From NCBI RefSeq assembly GCF_004217495.1, contig NZ_SHLC01000001.1, positions 1,302,001-1,366,000 of the forward strand: a stretch of DNA of 64,000 nt, given 5' to 3'. A program made the translations under genes and the position numbers. This document shows positions 50,516 to 57,512 of this stretch, piece after piece. Under the pieces are notes generated by a model, which had not been told where the DNA came from, made no database searches, and saw nothing but the letters and a program-made list of their open reading frames with translations. This DNA is from Microterricola gilva (GTDB taxonomy: Bacteria > Actinomycetota > Actinomycetes > Actinomycetales > Microbacteriaceae). Every line of letters starts with the position of its first letter. Within the stretch, counting starts at the first letter, position 1.

Positions 50516-50662
50516 CTAGTCCTTAGCCAAGTATTCGTCAAGCATCCGATTCACGACCGCCGTCAACGTCTCACCGTTTGCACGCGCTTTCGCCAACGCC
50601 TCCTGATACCTGTCCTCCGGGATGCGAAAAGACTTCAGGGGCGTCTTCGGCTGATTTGGCAT
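50516..50662 (-). CDS. ribbon-helix-helix (Arc/CopG-like) regulator
   Basis: 48 residues from ATG 50662. PLKSFRIPEDRYQEALAKARANGET, then LTAVVNRMLDEYLA is the beta strand plus two helices of an RHH repressor. It is first in the minus-strand cassette, directly before the twin palindromes, and divergent from the endolysin gene. It is the probable ligand of those operators. Confidence 0.65.
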   Translation of the reverse strand: MPNQPKTPLKSFRIPEDRYQEALAKARANGETLTAVVNRMLDEYLAKD

Positions 50663-50692
50663 ACCCACATACAACCACGGCAGGAGACGCAA

Positions 50693-51391
50693 ATGGTGCA
50701 CCTGATCAAAGCTGCACGCGGCAACATCAACACACACCACGGGGAGCAGATCGGTCGTGGCTTTCCTCACGTTGGTATCGACGTTGGTTGGGGCGGTGGG
50801 CTTGAGCTCTACGCCCCAGCCGCGGGCTGGCTCACGTGGTCTGAGGCGGGCACGTACGGCAACCTAGCCGTCATCACGCACGACGATGGCACCCGGTCCC
50901 GCATCGCACACGCAGACGGCTACCTCGGATTCAATGGCCGCCGCGTCGAACAGGGCGAACACATCGGGACCATGGGGAAGTCTGGCGGCCCGTGGGGCTC
51001 GTCCGGTTGGTTCGTGCACTGTCACCAGGAGTACTGGGTGAACGGCCGCGCGGTCAACCCTCTCGACTACATGACCAGCACCGCTGGTTCCGGAATCACA
51101 CCAATTGAGGAAGACGACATGTACACAGACAAAGATCGTGAACGCGACGACATCACCGCGTGGCGCGTCGAACAGATCAAGAACACGCTGGACGAGATCG
51201 CGCTAGGTCGCGGTGTCGTGAACGCGAAACTCGACACCGCACTCTGGGCTGTCGGTGACCCGAAATCCGGACTGCGCACGATGGTCGCCGGCATCAACGG
51301 TGGCACCGCGACACCCATCGACCTCGCTTCAATCGCCACGGCCGTGCAGGACGAAGAAGACCGGCGCAACCGCGACCGGCTCAACCGCTAA
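50693..51391 (+). CDS. endolysin, M23 peptidase type
   Basis: 232 residues from ATG 50693 with CAGGAG upstream. HVGIDVGWGGGLELYAPAAGWLTW carries the first His and Asp zinc ligands (HxxxD), and FVHCHQEYWVNGRAVNPLDYM the HxH motif of M23 (LytM-type) metallopeptidases, which cut peptide cross-bridges in peptidoglycan. The last ~90 residues have a helical region and a tail that occurs in actinophage lysins and probably binds the wall. Lysis function is inferred from the domain and the holin genes that follow. Confidence 0.86.
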   Translation: MVHLIKAARGNINTHHGEQIGRGFPHVGIDVGWGGGLELYAPAAGWLTWSEAGTYGNLAVITHDDGTRSRIAHADGYLGFNGRRVEQGEHIGTMGKSGGPWGSSGWFVHCHQEYWVNGRAVNPLDYMTSTAGSGITPIEEDDMYTDKDRERDDITAWRVEQIKNTLDEIALGRGVVNAKLDTALWAVGDPKSGLRTMVAGINGGTATPIDLASIATAVQDEEDRRNRDRLNR

Positions 51392-51394
51392 CCA

Positions 51395-51414
51395 CCCTCC
51401 CCGCCTGAGGAGGG
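51395..51414 (+). promoter_or_regulatory. hairpin sequestering the RBS of the next gene
   Basis: CCCTCC and GGAGGG form a perfect 6-bp stem with an 8-base loop. The 3' arm is the ribosome-binding site of the gene at 51418, so translation would need the hairpin to open. Confidence 0.5.
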
Positions 51415-51417
51415 CAC

Positions 51418-51699
51418 ATGCCAGATTGGCTCAACAGCAGCCTGACAGTCGCCGTAGCTTTCGTGCTCGGCATCGTCGGAACAGTCCTGACCGGCAAGCG
51501 TGACAAGCGCTCAGCCGAATCCACCCTGATCGACCAGCTGCAGGAAGAGCTGGCCGGCTACCGCGAAACCACCAACGCCCGCCTCGACAAGCTCGAGGCG
51601 GAGAACGCCGGGTACAGGCGGTTCGTGTTCGCGCTCATTGACCACGGCGACGCGAACGGCATTGACCGGCTCCCGTGGCCCAACGAACTTCCCCGATAG
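51418..51699 (+). CDS. holin-like / spanin-like protein (one helix plus coiled coil)
   Basis: 93 residues. An N-terminal membrane helix (LTVAVAFVLGIVGTVLTG) is followed by an Arg/Lys switch and a coiled coil (STLIDQLQEELAGYRETTNARLDKLEAEN). This layout is common next to actinophage holins. ATG 51418 follows GGAGGG that is part of a stem. Confidence 0.65.
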   Translation: MPDWLNSSLTVAVAFVLGIVGTVLTGKRDKRSAESTLIDQLQEELAGYRETTNARLDKLEAENAGYRRFVFALIDHGDANGIDRLPWPNELPR

Positions 51700-51707
51700 G
51701 AGACACC

Positions 51708-51977
51708 GTGACTCACGCAGCACCCACCCGTACGCCGCTCTGGTTTCCGAATCAGCGCGTCATCCGCACAACCGTCCAGGCGATCGTCGGACTCATCCCG
51801 ACACTTGTCGCGATACTGCTCATCCTCGCGGATCAGTGGCCCGTCCAGTGGCTCATCGCTGCAGCCGGCGTCGGCGTGAGTGTGCAGGCCGCGCTCGCGA
51901 AGATCATGGCACTGCCCGCAGTAGACGCATGGCTGACAGAGAACACCGCGCTTGGGTCCGCCCCACGCGAGAAGTAG
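51708..51977 (+). CDS. holin candidate (two membrane helices)
   Basis: 89 residues from GTG 51708 with ATAGGAG upstream. Two hydrophobic helices (QAIVGLIPTLVAILLILADQW and WLIAAAGVGVSVQAALAKIM) and polar ends match class II-type actinophage holins. It comes last in the lysis cluster. Confidence 0.72.
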   Translation: MTHAAPTRTPLWFPNQRVIRTTVQAIVGLIPTLVAILLILADQWPVQWLIAAAGVGVSVQAALAKIMALPAVDAWLTENTALGSAPREK

Positions 51978-51990
51978 CGCCAACACTTGA

Positions 51991-52032
51991 CCCCCAGTGG
52001 TCGCCTCTAGCGGGGCGGCTGCTGGGGGCTCT
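51991..52032 (+). terminator. terminator at the end of the late operon
   Basis: CCCCCAG paired with CTGGGGG around an internal GC-rich stem, followed by CTCTTTT, just after the holin gene. Confidence 0.65.
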
Positions 52033-52327
52033 TTTGCGTTGGCTCGCCGTGTAGGTACTGATACTCGGGAGCCCCCGGAACGCCTCTTGCGAGCAGCCGC
52101 TGATGTGTCTCGTTGCAAGCTTGCTGCAGCGTCCGGTAATGCCCGATCATGCGTCGGCTGTTCTCGTGCTCGGCCCACGTTTGTGCTTTGTAGTACACCT
52201 CGTCACCGCGGCGCATGATGCGGATCAGCCCATAACACTTGCCGAGGGTGTCGATCATCTTCCATGTACCGGTAGGTTGCTCTACCGCTGCGAGGATCGG
52301 ATACCAACGATTCTCACGTCTCTCCAT
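52007..52327 (-). CDS. small leaderless gene under an SOS box
   Basis: 106 residues. WYPILAAVEQPTGTWKMIDTLGKCYG, then IRIMRRGDEVYYKAQTWAEHENSR has the aromatic and charged look of a folded protein. It resembles small uncharacterised actinobacterial proteins, and no named family is claimed. There is no ribosome-binding site: TATCTT (-10) ends six bases before the ATG and TTGCAT (-35) lies 17 bp further, so the mRNA should be leaderless. A LexA-type SOS box covers the -10. The 3' end runs into the late terminator. It may trigger induction. Confidence 0.62.
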   Translation of the reverse strand: MERRENRWYPILAAVEQPTGTWKMIDTLGKCYGLIRIMRRGDEVYYKAQTWAEHENSRRMIGHYRTLQQACNETHQRLLARGVPGAPEYQYLHGEPTQKSPQQPPR

Positions 52328-52330
52328 TCT

Positions 52331-52346
52331 TCGAAGATACGTTCGA
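52331..52346. promoter_or_regulatory. LexA (SOS) box on the promoter of the 52007-52327 gene
   Basis: TCGAAG-ATAC-GTTCGA differs at one of the 12 fixed positions from the actinobacterial consensus TCGAAC-N4-GTTCGA. It overlaps the -10 box (52334-52339) of the minus-strand promoter (-35 at 52357-52362). Confidence 0.68.
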
Positions 52347-52417
52347 GAAATAATGGATGCAAGTCAGCTGGTGCGATCGCTGCGGCGGGTGTAGACCTAA
52401 ACGTGCAGGGACTCCTC

Positions 52418-52630
52418 ATGTACGCCACCAACCACCCGGACAGCACGACGTGGCAAGAACGCTACGACGACGCTGGAACCGGTGTCGAAATCGAGGAGAC
52501 GACCGACCGGTACGTGTTGGCGTTGTCCGCGGCAGTGGTCAAGTATCCGGCCGGTCACCCCGAAATCCTGCGCGCGATGGAAGCCGTGCGACGACACACC
52601 AACGGCCGCAAAACTACTCGGCTTTCCTGA
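52418..52630 (+). CDS. hypothetical protein
   Basis: 70 residues from ATG 52418 with CAGGGA upstream. Acidic (YDDAGTGVEIEETTDRYV) with a helical, basic end. Divergent from the SOS-box gene, so the box may also act on it. It overlaps the convergent gene by 17 bases. No family recognised. Confidence 0.45.
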   Translation: MYATNHPDSTTWQERYDDAGTGVEIEETTDRYVLALSAAVVKYPAGHPEILRAMEAVRRHTNGRKTTRLS

Positions 52631-52754
52631 CGCTGAGCATCTGGAATCCCTCAGGCACCATCGCCGCGAGCTGTGCTTTCACGGCCGTGTAGTCGTCACC
52701 TTCTGCTTCGAGCTCGGACGTTTCGACAGTGCGGATGGTGGCTACGAGTTTCAC
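52614..52754 (-). CDS. small actinophage-type protein
   Basis: 46 residues from GTG 52754 (GTGA overlap with the gene upstream). IRTVETSELEAEGDDYTAVKAQLAAMVPEGFQMLSVR is the kind of sequence found in small actinophage proteins (beta strand, helix, PEGxxLL strand). Function unknown. Confidence 0.55.
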   Translation of the reverse strand: MKLVATIRTVETSELEAEGDDYTAVKAQLAAMVPEGFQMLSVRKAE

Positions 52755-52909
52755 CAGTCCAGCTTACGAGGCAGCTCAGGGATGTCCTCGCCGGCGGCGG
52801 TGATGGCTGCGTGTTCTGCTCGGGCGGCATCCGTCTCGGCTTGCTGCTCAGGGGTCAGCAATGTTGCGGCCACTTCTTGGTCGCCAGGAATTTCCCAGAT
52901 GTCACCCAT
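52751..52909 (-). CDS. small acidic protein
   Basis: 52 residues from ATG 52909. Acidic with a helical middle (LLTPEQQAETDAARAEHAAITAAGEDIPEL). Coupled to the following gene by overlap. No family recognised. Confidence 0.5.
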   Translation of the reverse strand: MGDIWEIPGDQEVAATLLTPEQQAETDAARAEHAAITAAGEDIPELPRKLDW

Positions 52910-53040
52910 GACATAAGCCTGCAGCGTTTAGCCAGGGTGAAACAAGGGTGGAGGCAAGGTTGCGGCGGCGCAAAGGCATGAGCTGGGGGAGTGGCGCGCT
53001 ACTCAACCCCCGGAATTGCAGGCGACACGCTGTTGCACAA

Positions 53041-53064
53041 GCAATGTTGCGTGTGCGCAAACAA
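53041..53064 (+). repeat. operator-like copy of the immunity-switch sequence
   Basis: Matches 15680-15703 at 19 of 24 positions (core TTGCGTGTG) and contains the TGCGCAA motif seen in the switch. It lies on the promoter at 53047-53075, suggesting control by the phage repressor. Confidence 0.5.
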
Positions 53065-53075
53065 TCGGGTAATGT
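53047..53075 (+). promoter_or_regulatory. right-end promoter
   Basis: TTGCGT, 17 bp, TAATGT. The spacer holds the TGCGCAA operator motif. Transcription would run towards attR. Confidence 0.5.
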
Positions 53076-53081
53076 CTAAAT

Positions 53082-53324
53082 CACAACGAACGGCCGCCGT
53101 ATGGAGGGGGTCGAACGAGAGATAGGAACCCGGCAATGAGCTCCACCCAATGCCCACTAAGAAGACACAGGCACACCGGTTTGATCAACGGCGCAGTTTG
53201 GAGTGCGCACGGCAGAAGGTGACAGTAAGGGGAGATCGATGGGGAGACCCACCATGTCCAGAAGAGGCGGCTACCCGCATCACGGCCCACACCAGGGCCA
53301 GTGCGCGGGGCCGCCTCTTTCTTT
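53082..53324 (+). ncRNA. candidate right-end RNA (~240 nt)
   Basis: Bounded by the promoter at 53047-53075 and a compound terminator at 53263-53324. It contains a 28-codon frame (53136-53222, MSSTQCPLRRHRHTGLIN) with weak support, so it is either a small RNA or a very short mRNA. The stretch 52910-53337 holds no other credible gene. Confidence 0.4.
53263..53324 (+). terminator. compound stem-loop terminator near attR
   Basis: AGAGGCGGC (53263-53271) pairs with GCCGCCTCT (53310-53318), an inner GGCCC/GGGCC hairpin (53284-53299) sits in the loop, and TTTCTTTAT follows. Confidence 0.65.
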
Positions 53325-53337
53325 ATGCCCGGATCGA

Positions 53338-53362
53338 TACGGTGCAGAATAGGGTGCAGAGT
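53338..53362 (+). repeat. candidate integrase arm-type site, right copy
   Basis: 23 of 25 positions match 13696-13720, same orientation, with two GGTGCAG units 12 bp apart. It lies 48 bp from the attR core. Confidence 0.6.
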
Positions 53363-53371
53363 AAAGAAGAA

Positions 53372-53397
53372 GGCCCCCAGCTAACCAGCTGGAGGCC
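53372..53397 (-). terminator. phage-supplied tRNA-Gly terminator
   Basis: GGCCTCCAGCT-ggtt-AGCTGGGGGCC on the minus strand (11 bp, one G-U), then a T-rich TTCTTCTTT. It sits just beyond the tRNA 3' end and replaces the host terminator left behind at 13504-13536. It may also work on the plus strand (TTTAT follows). Confidence 0.7.
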
Positions 53398-53410
53398 TTT
53401 ATCTATATGA

Positions 53411-53458
53411 GAGGGGCTGACGAGAATCGAACTCGCATCATCTGTTTGGAAGACAGAG
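53411..53458. repeat. attR core (48-bp direct repeat)
   Basis: Identical to 13549-13596. Here the repeat joins the host 5' half of tRNA-Gly and so restores a complete gene. Confidence 0.95.
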
Positions 53459-53482
53459 GCTTTACCACTAAGCTACAGCCCC
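53412..53482 (-). tRNA. tRNA-Gly(TCC)
   Basis: 71 nt. Acceptor stem GGGGCTG/CAGCCCC, D stem GCTT/AAGC, anticodon stem TCTGT/ACAGA with loop CTTCCAA (anticodon TCC, reads GGA), T arm with GTTCGATTC, discriminator T, CCA not encoded. The 3' half is phage DNA. It serves as the prophage insertion site. Confidence 0.95.
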
Positions 53483-53678
53483 GAATCGGACGGTGTCCGG
53501 CGGGATGCCTGCATCAGCTGCGGGCACTCGAACAATGTTAGTACAGCTTTTGGGGTGCTTTGTTCACACTGCTGCGCAGTGGCATCCGAAACCGTGCAGT
53601 AGACTTGCGGAGGCCTTTCTGGCAGCGTGCGGTTTTTGCACGTCTCCGGAAAAGGTACGACGGGTTGCGGCACTGACT

Positions 53679-53755
53679 CGGGGCGTAGCTCAGCTTGGTA
53701 GAGCGCTCGGTTTGGGACCGAGAGGTCGCAGGTTCGAATCCTGTCGCCCCGACCA
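53679..53755 (+). tRNA. tRNA-Pro(TGG)
   Basis: 77 nt including an encoded CCA. Acceptor CGGGGCG/CGCCCCG, anticodon loop TTTGGGA (anticodon TGG), T loop GGTTCGAATCC. Just upstream of tig. Confidence 0.95.
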
Positions 53756-53805
53756 CGTCGTGAGACATCCCAGCAGAACTTTTGACGTCTAGGAGAATTG
53801 CCACA

Positions 53806-55230
53806 ATGCCAACCACCTCGGTTGAAAAGCTCAGCCCGACGCGCGCCAAGCTCACCATCTCGGTCTCGCCCGAAGAGCTGAAGCCCAGCATCACCCACGC
53901 CTACGGCCACATCGCCGAGCAGGTCAGCGTTCCCGGCTTCCGCAAGGGCAAGGTTCCGCCGGCCATCATCGACCAGCGCGTCGGCAAGAACGCCGTTCTC
54001 GAGCACGCCGTGAACGAGGGTCTCGACACCTTCTACCGTCTCGCCGTTGCTGAGCACGACCTGCGCCCGCTGGGCCGCCCCGCCGCCGACATCGTTGAGT
54101 GGCCGAGCGACAAGGACTTCTCCGGCGACCTCCTCCTCTCGATCGAGGTTGACGTTCGCCCCGAGCTCACGCTCCCCGACCTCTCCGGCATCGCCATCAC
54201 GGTCGACGCAACCGAGATCGGTGACGACGAGGTTGACGCAGAGCTCGAGAAGCTCCGCACCCGCTTCGGCACGCTCATCACCGTTGACCGCCCCGCCAAG
54301 ACCGGTGACTTCGTCACCATCGACCTCACCGCCAAGATCGGCGACGACGAGGTCGACAGCGCGAGCGGCATCTCCTACGAGGTCGGCTCCGGCGAGCTGA
54401 TCGAGGGCATCGACGAGGCCCTCGACTCCCTCTCCGCCGACGAGACCACCACCTTCGAGTCGAAGCTGCTCGGCGGCGACCGCGAGGGCGAGACCGCTCT
54501 CATCACGGTGACCGTCACGGCCGTCAAGGAGCGCGAGCTTCCCGCCGCCGACGACGACTTCGCCCAGATCGCCAGCGAGTTCGACACCATCGCCGAGCTG
54601 CGCGAGAGCCTCGTCAAGCAGGTTGAGGCCAACAAGACCTTCGCCCAGGGTGGCCAGGCACGCGACCTTCTCATCGACAAGCTCCACGAGCTCGTCGAGG
54701 TTCCGGTTCCCGTTTCCCTCGTCGAGGACGAGGTGAACCGTCACCTCGAGGGTGAGGGTCGTCTCGAGGACGACGAGCACCGTGCAGAGGTCACCGAGTC
54801 CAGCGAGAAGACCTTCCGCAGCCAGATCCTGCTCGACGCGATCGCCGAGGCCGAAGAGGTCAAGGTCAGCCAGGACGAGCTGTCCCAGTACCTCATCCAG
54901 GGTGCAGCGCAGTACGGCATGAACCCGAGCGAGTTCGTTCAGGTTCTCAGCGAGAACGGCCAGATCCAGGCCATGGTCGGCGAGGTTGCCCGCAACAAGG
55001 CACTCGCGATCATCCTCGGCAAGGCCGTCGTCACCGACTCCAACGGCAAGCCCGTCGACCTCAGCGAGTTCGTTGCTGTTGAGGACGAGGACGAGGCTGA
55101 GGCCGAGGCCGAGGCCGAGAAGCCCGCCAAGAAGGCTCCCGCCAAGAAGAAGGCCCCCGCGAAGAAGGCCGCCAAGGCCGACGACGCCAAGGCCGACGAG
55201 GCTGAGGCCGACGCCAAGGCTGCTGAGTAG
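53806..55230 (+). CDS. tig: trigger factor
   Basis: 474 residues from ATG 53806 with AGGAGA upstream. The ribosome-binding domain holds [14 protein letters not shown] (the GFRxGxxP signature), followed by the peptidyl-prolyl isomerase domain ([22 protein letters not shown]) and the helical C-terminal chaperone domain. It meets nascent chains at the ribosome exit. A C-terminal tail of about 45 residues is an acidic run followed by Lys/Ala/Pro repeats, common in actinobacteria. A long hairpin follows the stop. Confidence 0.96.
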   Translation: MPTTSVEKLSPTRAKLTISVSPEELKPSITHAYGHIAEQVSVPGFRKGKVPPAIIDQRVGKNAVLEHAVNEGLDTFYRLAVAEHDLRPLGRPAADIVEWPSDKDFSGDLLLSIEVDVRPELTLPDLSGIAITVDATEIGDDEVDAELEKLRTRFGTLITVDRPAKTGDFVTIDLTAKIGDDEVDSASGISYEVGSGELIEGIDEALDSLSADETTTFESKLLGGDREGETALITVTVTAVKERELPAADDDFAQIASEFDTIAELRESLVKQVEANKTFAQGGQARDLLIDKLHELVEVPVPVSLVEDEVNRHLEGEGRLEDDEHRAEVTESSEKTFRSQILLDAIAEAEEVKVSQDELSQYLIQGAAQYGMNPSEFVQVLSENGQIQAMVGEVARNKALAIILGKAVVTDSNGKPVDLSEFVAVEDEDEAEAEAEAEKPAKKAPAKKKAPAKKAAKADDAKADEAEADAKAAE

Positions 55231-55243
55231 TCACAATTCCTGT

Positions 55244-55282
55244 GAGCGGGGGTCGGATGCCGATGGCATCCGGCCCCCGCTC
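55244..55282 (+). terminator. stem-loop after tig
   Basis: GAGCGGGGGTCGGATGCC pairs with GGCATCCGGCCCCCGCTC around a GAT loop, a near-perfect 18-bp stem with one mismatch. The following T run is weak (TCGTT). Confidence 0.65.
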
Positions 55283-55311
55283 TCGTTAACGCGCGAGAGA
55301 AGAGAACAGCA

Positions 55312-55806
55312 ATGGACCGCCGCACGGAATGGAAGACGCGTGTCGACGCCGTCTGGGCCGACAGCACGCTGAACAACGCAGAGGTCATCGACCGCATCGA
55401 CGAGCTCGCCGCCGAGTGGCGGGATGACGACGCGCTTGCGCTCTTCGAGAAGGCCGGCGCCCGCGATTCCGCCGGCCTGGAGGCGCAGGCGGAGCCGCTC
55501 TATCGCCGCGCGCTGCAGCTGGGTCTGCCCGAGTCGGAGCGGGCGCAGGCCACGATCCAGCTCGCCAGCACCATCCGCAACCTCGGCAAGATCGACGAGT
55601 CCATCGCGCTGCTGCGAGACGAACTCGATTCGGCGCCAGACGGCGAACTCGCCGGCGCTGCGACGGCCTTCCTCGCCCTCGCTTTGGCGAGTCGCGGGGA
55701 TGCGCTCGAGGCAACGCAGCTGGCGCTCCTTGCCCTCGTGCCCCAGCTGCCGCGCTACCAGCGCAGCGTCAGGGCCTACGCCATGGAGTTGACCGCGGGG
55801 GCCTGA
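55312..55806 (+). CDS. tetratricopeptide repeat protein
   Basis: 164 residues. Two to three TPR-like helix pairs (AQAEPLYRRALQLGLPESERAQATIQLASTIRNLGKIDESIALL) match the short TPR_5 family. Such proteins mediate protein contacts; partner unknown. Start ATG 55312 with AGAGAAGAGAAC upstream. Confidence 0.8.
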   Translation: MDRRTEWKTRVDAVWADSTLNNAEVIDRIDELAAEWRDDDALALFEKAGARDSAGLEAQAEPLYRRALQLGLPESERAQATIQLASTIRNLGKIDESIALLRDELDSAPDGELAGAATAFLALALASRGDALEATQLALLALVPQLPRYQRSVRAYAMELTAGA

Positions 55807-55889
55807 CCCGCACGTTTGCCGGCGTCTGGCATGATGGGTGGCTCCCAGGGGTTCCGACGAAGCGACCTCACCGTCTCCGCAGGGATCTC

Positions 55890-56792
55890 ATGTCGCTCTT
55901 CGCCTTCACGCTCGTCGTGGTCGCCGCCATCGCGCATGCCGCGTGGAACCTCGCCTCGAAGAAGGCCAGCTCCAGCGGGCTGCTTTTCATCTGGCTCGGC
56001 GCGGTGGCATCCACCGTGTTCTACCTGCCGCTGGCCATCGTCGACATCGGCCTGCACGGCCTGGAGCTGCGCTCCTTCATCCTCGGCGCGACGGTGTCGG
56101 CCGTGCTGCACGTTGCCTACATGTTCCTGCTGCAGCGCGGCTACGCGGCCGGCGACATCTCCGTGGTCTACCCGATGGCGCGCGGCACCGGTCCGCTCCT
56201 CACGGTCGTCTTCGCGATCGTCATCTTCGGTGAGCGGCCGCCGCCGCTCGCCCTGTTCGGCGCGCTAGTGATCGTGGCAGGCGTCGTGGCGATCGGGCTC
56301 GCCGGGTCCGTCGGGCGCAGGCGCGCGGCATCCGCAGGCCTGGGGATGCCGGGGGCGGCACCCTCCCGCATGCGTGCAGGCATCATCTACGGCCTGCTCA
56401 CCGGCGTCTCGATTGCGGCGTACACCCTCTGGGATGCGTCGGTCGTCAACGGCGGTGGCGTATCGCCGCTGACCTTCATGGTCGGGTGCACGCTGGGGGA
56501 GTTGGTGCTGCTCGCACCGATCGCGCTGCGCAGACGCGCGCAACTGGTGACGGTGTGGCGCAGCTTCAAGCGCGAGGCGGTGATCGTGGGGCTGCTCTCG
56601 CCGCTGTCGTACATCCTCGTGCTCTGGGCGATGCAGCTCGCGCCGGTTTCGTTGGTCGCTCCGGCCCGTGAACTCAGTGTTGTGCTGGTGAGTCTCGCCG
56701 GCTGGTTGGTCTACCGGGAACCCAACCCGGTGCAGCGCATGGTGGGCGCCGTAGTGGTGCTCGGCGGGGTCGCATTGCTCGCCGTCGCGTGA
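55890..56792 (+). CDS. EamA/DMT superfamily transporter
   Basis: 300 residues with ten membrane helices in two EamA repeats (about 1-130 and 155-300). Marks are AHAAWNLASKK in helix one, GDISVVYPMARGTGPL, and APVSLVAPARELSVVLVSLAGWLVYREP in the second repeat. Substrate unknown. Confidence 0.9.
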   Translation: MSLFAFTLVVVAAIAHAAWNLASKKASSSGLLFIWLGAVASTVFYLPLAIVDIGLHGLELRSFILGATVSAVLHVAYMFLLQRGYAAGDISVVYPMARGTGPLLTVVFAIVIFGERPPPLALFGALVIVAGVVAIGLAGSVGRRRAASAGLGMPGAAPSRMRAGIIYGLLTGVSIAAYTLWDASVVNGGGVSPLTFMVGCTLGELVLLAPIALRRRAQLVTVWRSFKREAVIVGLLSPLSYILVLWAMQLAPVSLVAPARELSVVLVSLAGWLVYREPNPVQRMVGAVVVLGGVALLAVA

Positions 56793-56882
56793 CACGCGAT
56801 CTGCCCACGGCGAACACCGCTCTTCCAGCGCGTTGGCTCAGATAGATTCGACATACCGCGTTAACTGAAACGGAGCGACAAC

Positions 56883-57470
56883 ATGGCTGAACCTCTGGTA
56901 GCCACCAGCGTTTTTGATCGACTGCTGAAGGACCGCATCATCTGGCTCGGTTCCGAGGTGCGCGACGACAACGCCAACGAGATCGCCGCCAAGCTTTTGC
57001 TGCTTGCCGCCGAGGATTCCAAGCGCGACATCTACCTCTACATCAACTCGCCCGGTGGCTCGATCACGGCCGGCATGGCGATCTACGACACGATGCAGTT
57101 CGTGCCGAACGACATCGTGACCGTCGGCATCGGCATGGCGGCATCCATGGGTCAGCTCCTGCTGACGGCCGGCACGAAGGGCAAGCGTTACATCACGCCG
57201 AACGCCCGCGTGCTGCTGCACCAGCCGCACGGTGGCTTCGGTGGAACCTCCAGCGACATCCAGACGCAGGCGCAGCTCATCAACGACATGAAGAAGCGTC
57301 TCGCCGAGATCACCGCAGCGCAGACCGGCAAGAGCGTCGAGCAGATCAACGCCGACGGCGACCGTGACCGCTGGTTCGACGCCCAGCAGGCGCTCGAATA
57401 CGGCTTCGTCGACCACATCCGCGAATCTGCGCTGGATGTCGCCGGCGGCGGCGGAACCGAAACCAAGTAA
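56883..57470 (+). CDS. clpP1: ATP-dependent Clp protease proteolytic subunit 1
   Basis: 195 residues. Catalytic Ser88 in GMAASMG and His113 in LLHQPHGG, with the Asp in [23 protein letters not shown] is the substrate strand. With ClpP2 it forms the mixed tetradecamer that degrades unfolded proteins fed by ClpX or ClpC. 42 bp before clpP2, so co-transcribed. Confidence 0.97.
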   Translation: MAEPLVATSVFDRLLKDRIIWLGSEVRDDNANEIAAKLLLLAAEDSKRDIYLYINSPGGSITAGMAIYDTMQFVPNDIVTVGIGMAASMGQLLLTAGTKGKRYITPNARVLLHQPHGGFGGTSSDIQTQAQLINDMKKRLAEITAAQTGKSVEQINADGDRDRWFDAQQALEYGFVDHIRESALDVAGGGGTETK

Positions 57471-57512
57471 GCCCCGAGCTTCGACAATTCGATCAGAAAC
57501 GAAGAGACGACT

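Larger units (their letters stand above)
13549..53458. mobile_element. intact-looking siphovirus prophage, about 39.9 kb, in tRNA-Gly(TCC)
   Basis: Bounded by identical 48-bp direct repeats (13549-13596 and 53411-53458) that match the 3' part of tRNA-Gly. It contains, in standard order, integrase, immunity switch, early/replication genes, cos-region HNH, terminase, portal, head, tail and lysis genes. Every module needed for a tailed phage with a long non-contractile tail can be named and no frame is visibly broken. One att copy plus the interior gives 39,862 bp. It is probably inducible, which is inferred from its completeness. Confidence 0.95.

Noticed and set aside
53150-53410. 86-residue plus-strand frame running into attR
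   Set aside because: It reads through the compound terminator, the arm-site repeat and the second terminator and has no family-like pattern. A short RNA unit explains the stretch better.
56795-56882. ClgR operator upstream of clpP1
   Set aside because: I looked for the CGC-N5-GCG type motif known from other actinobacteria, but the sequence does not match it convincingly.
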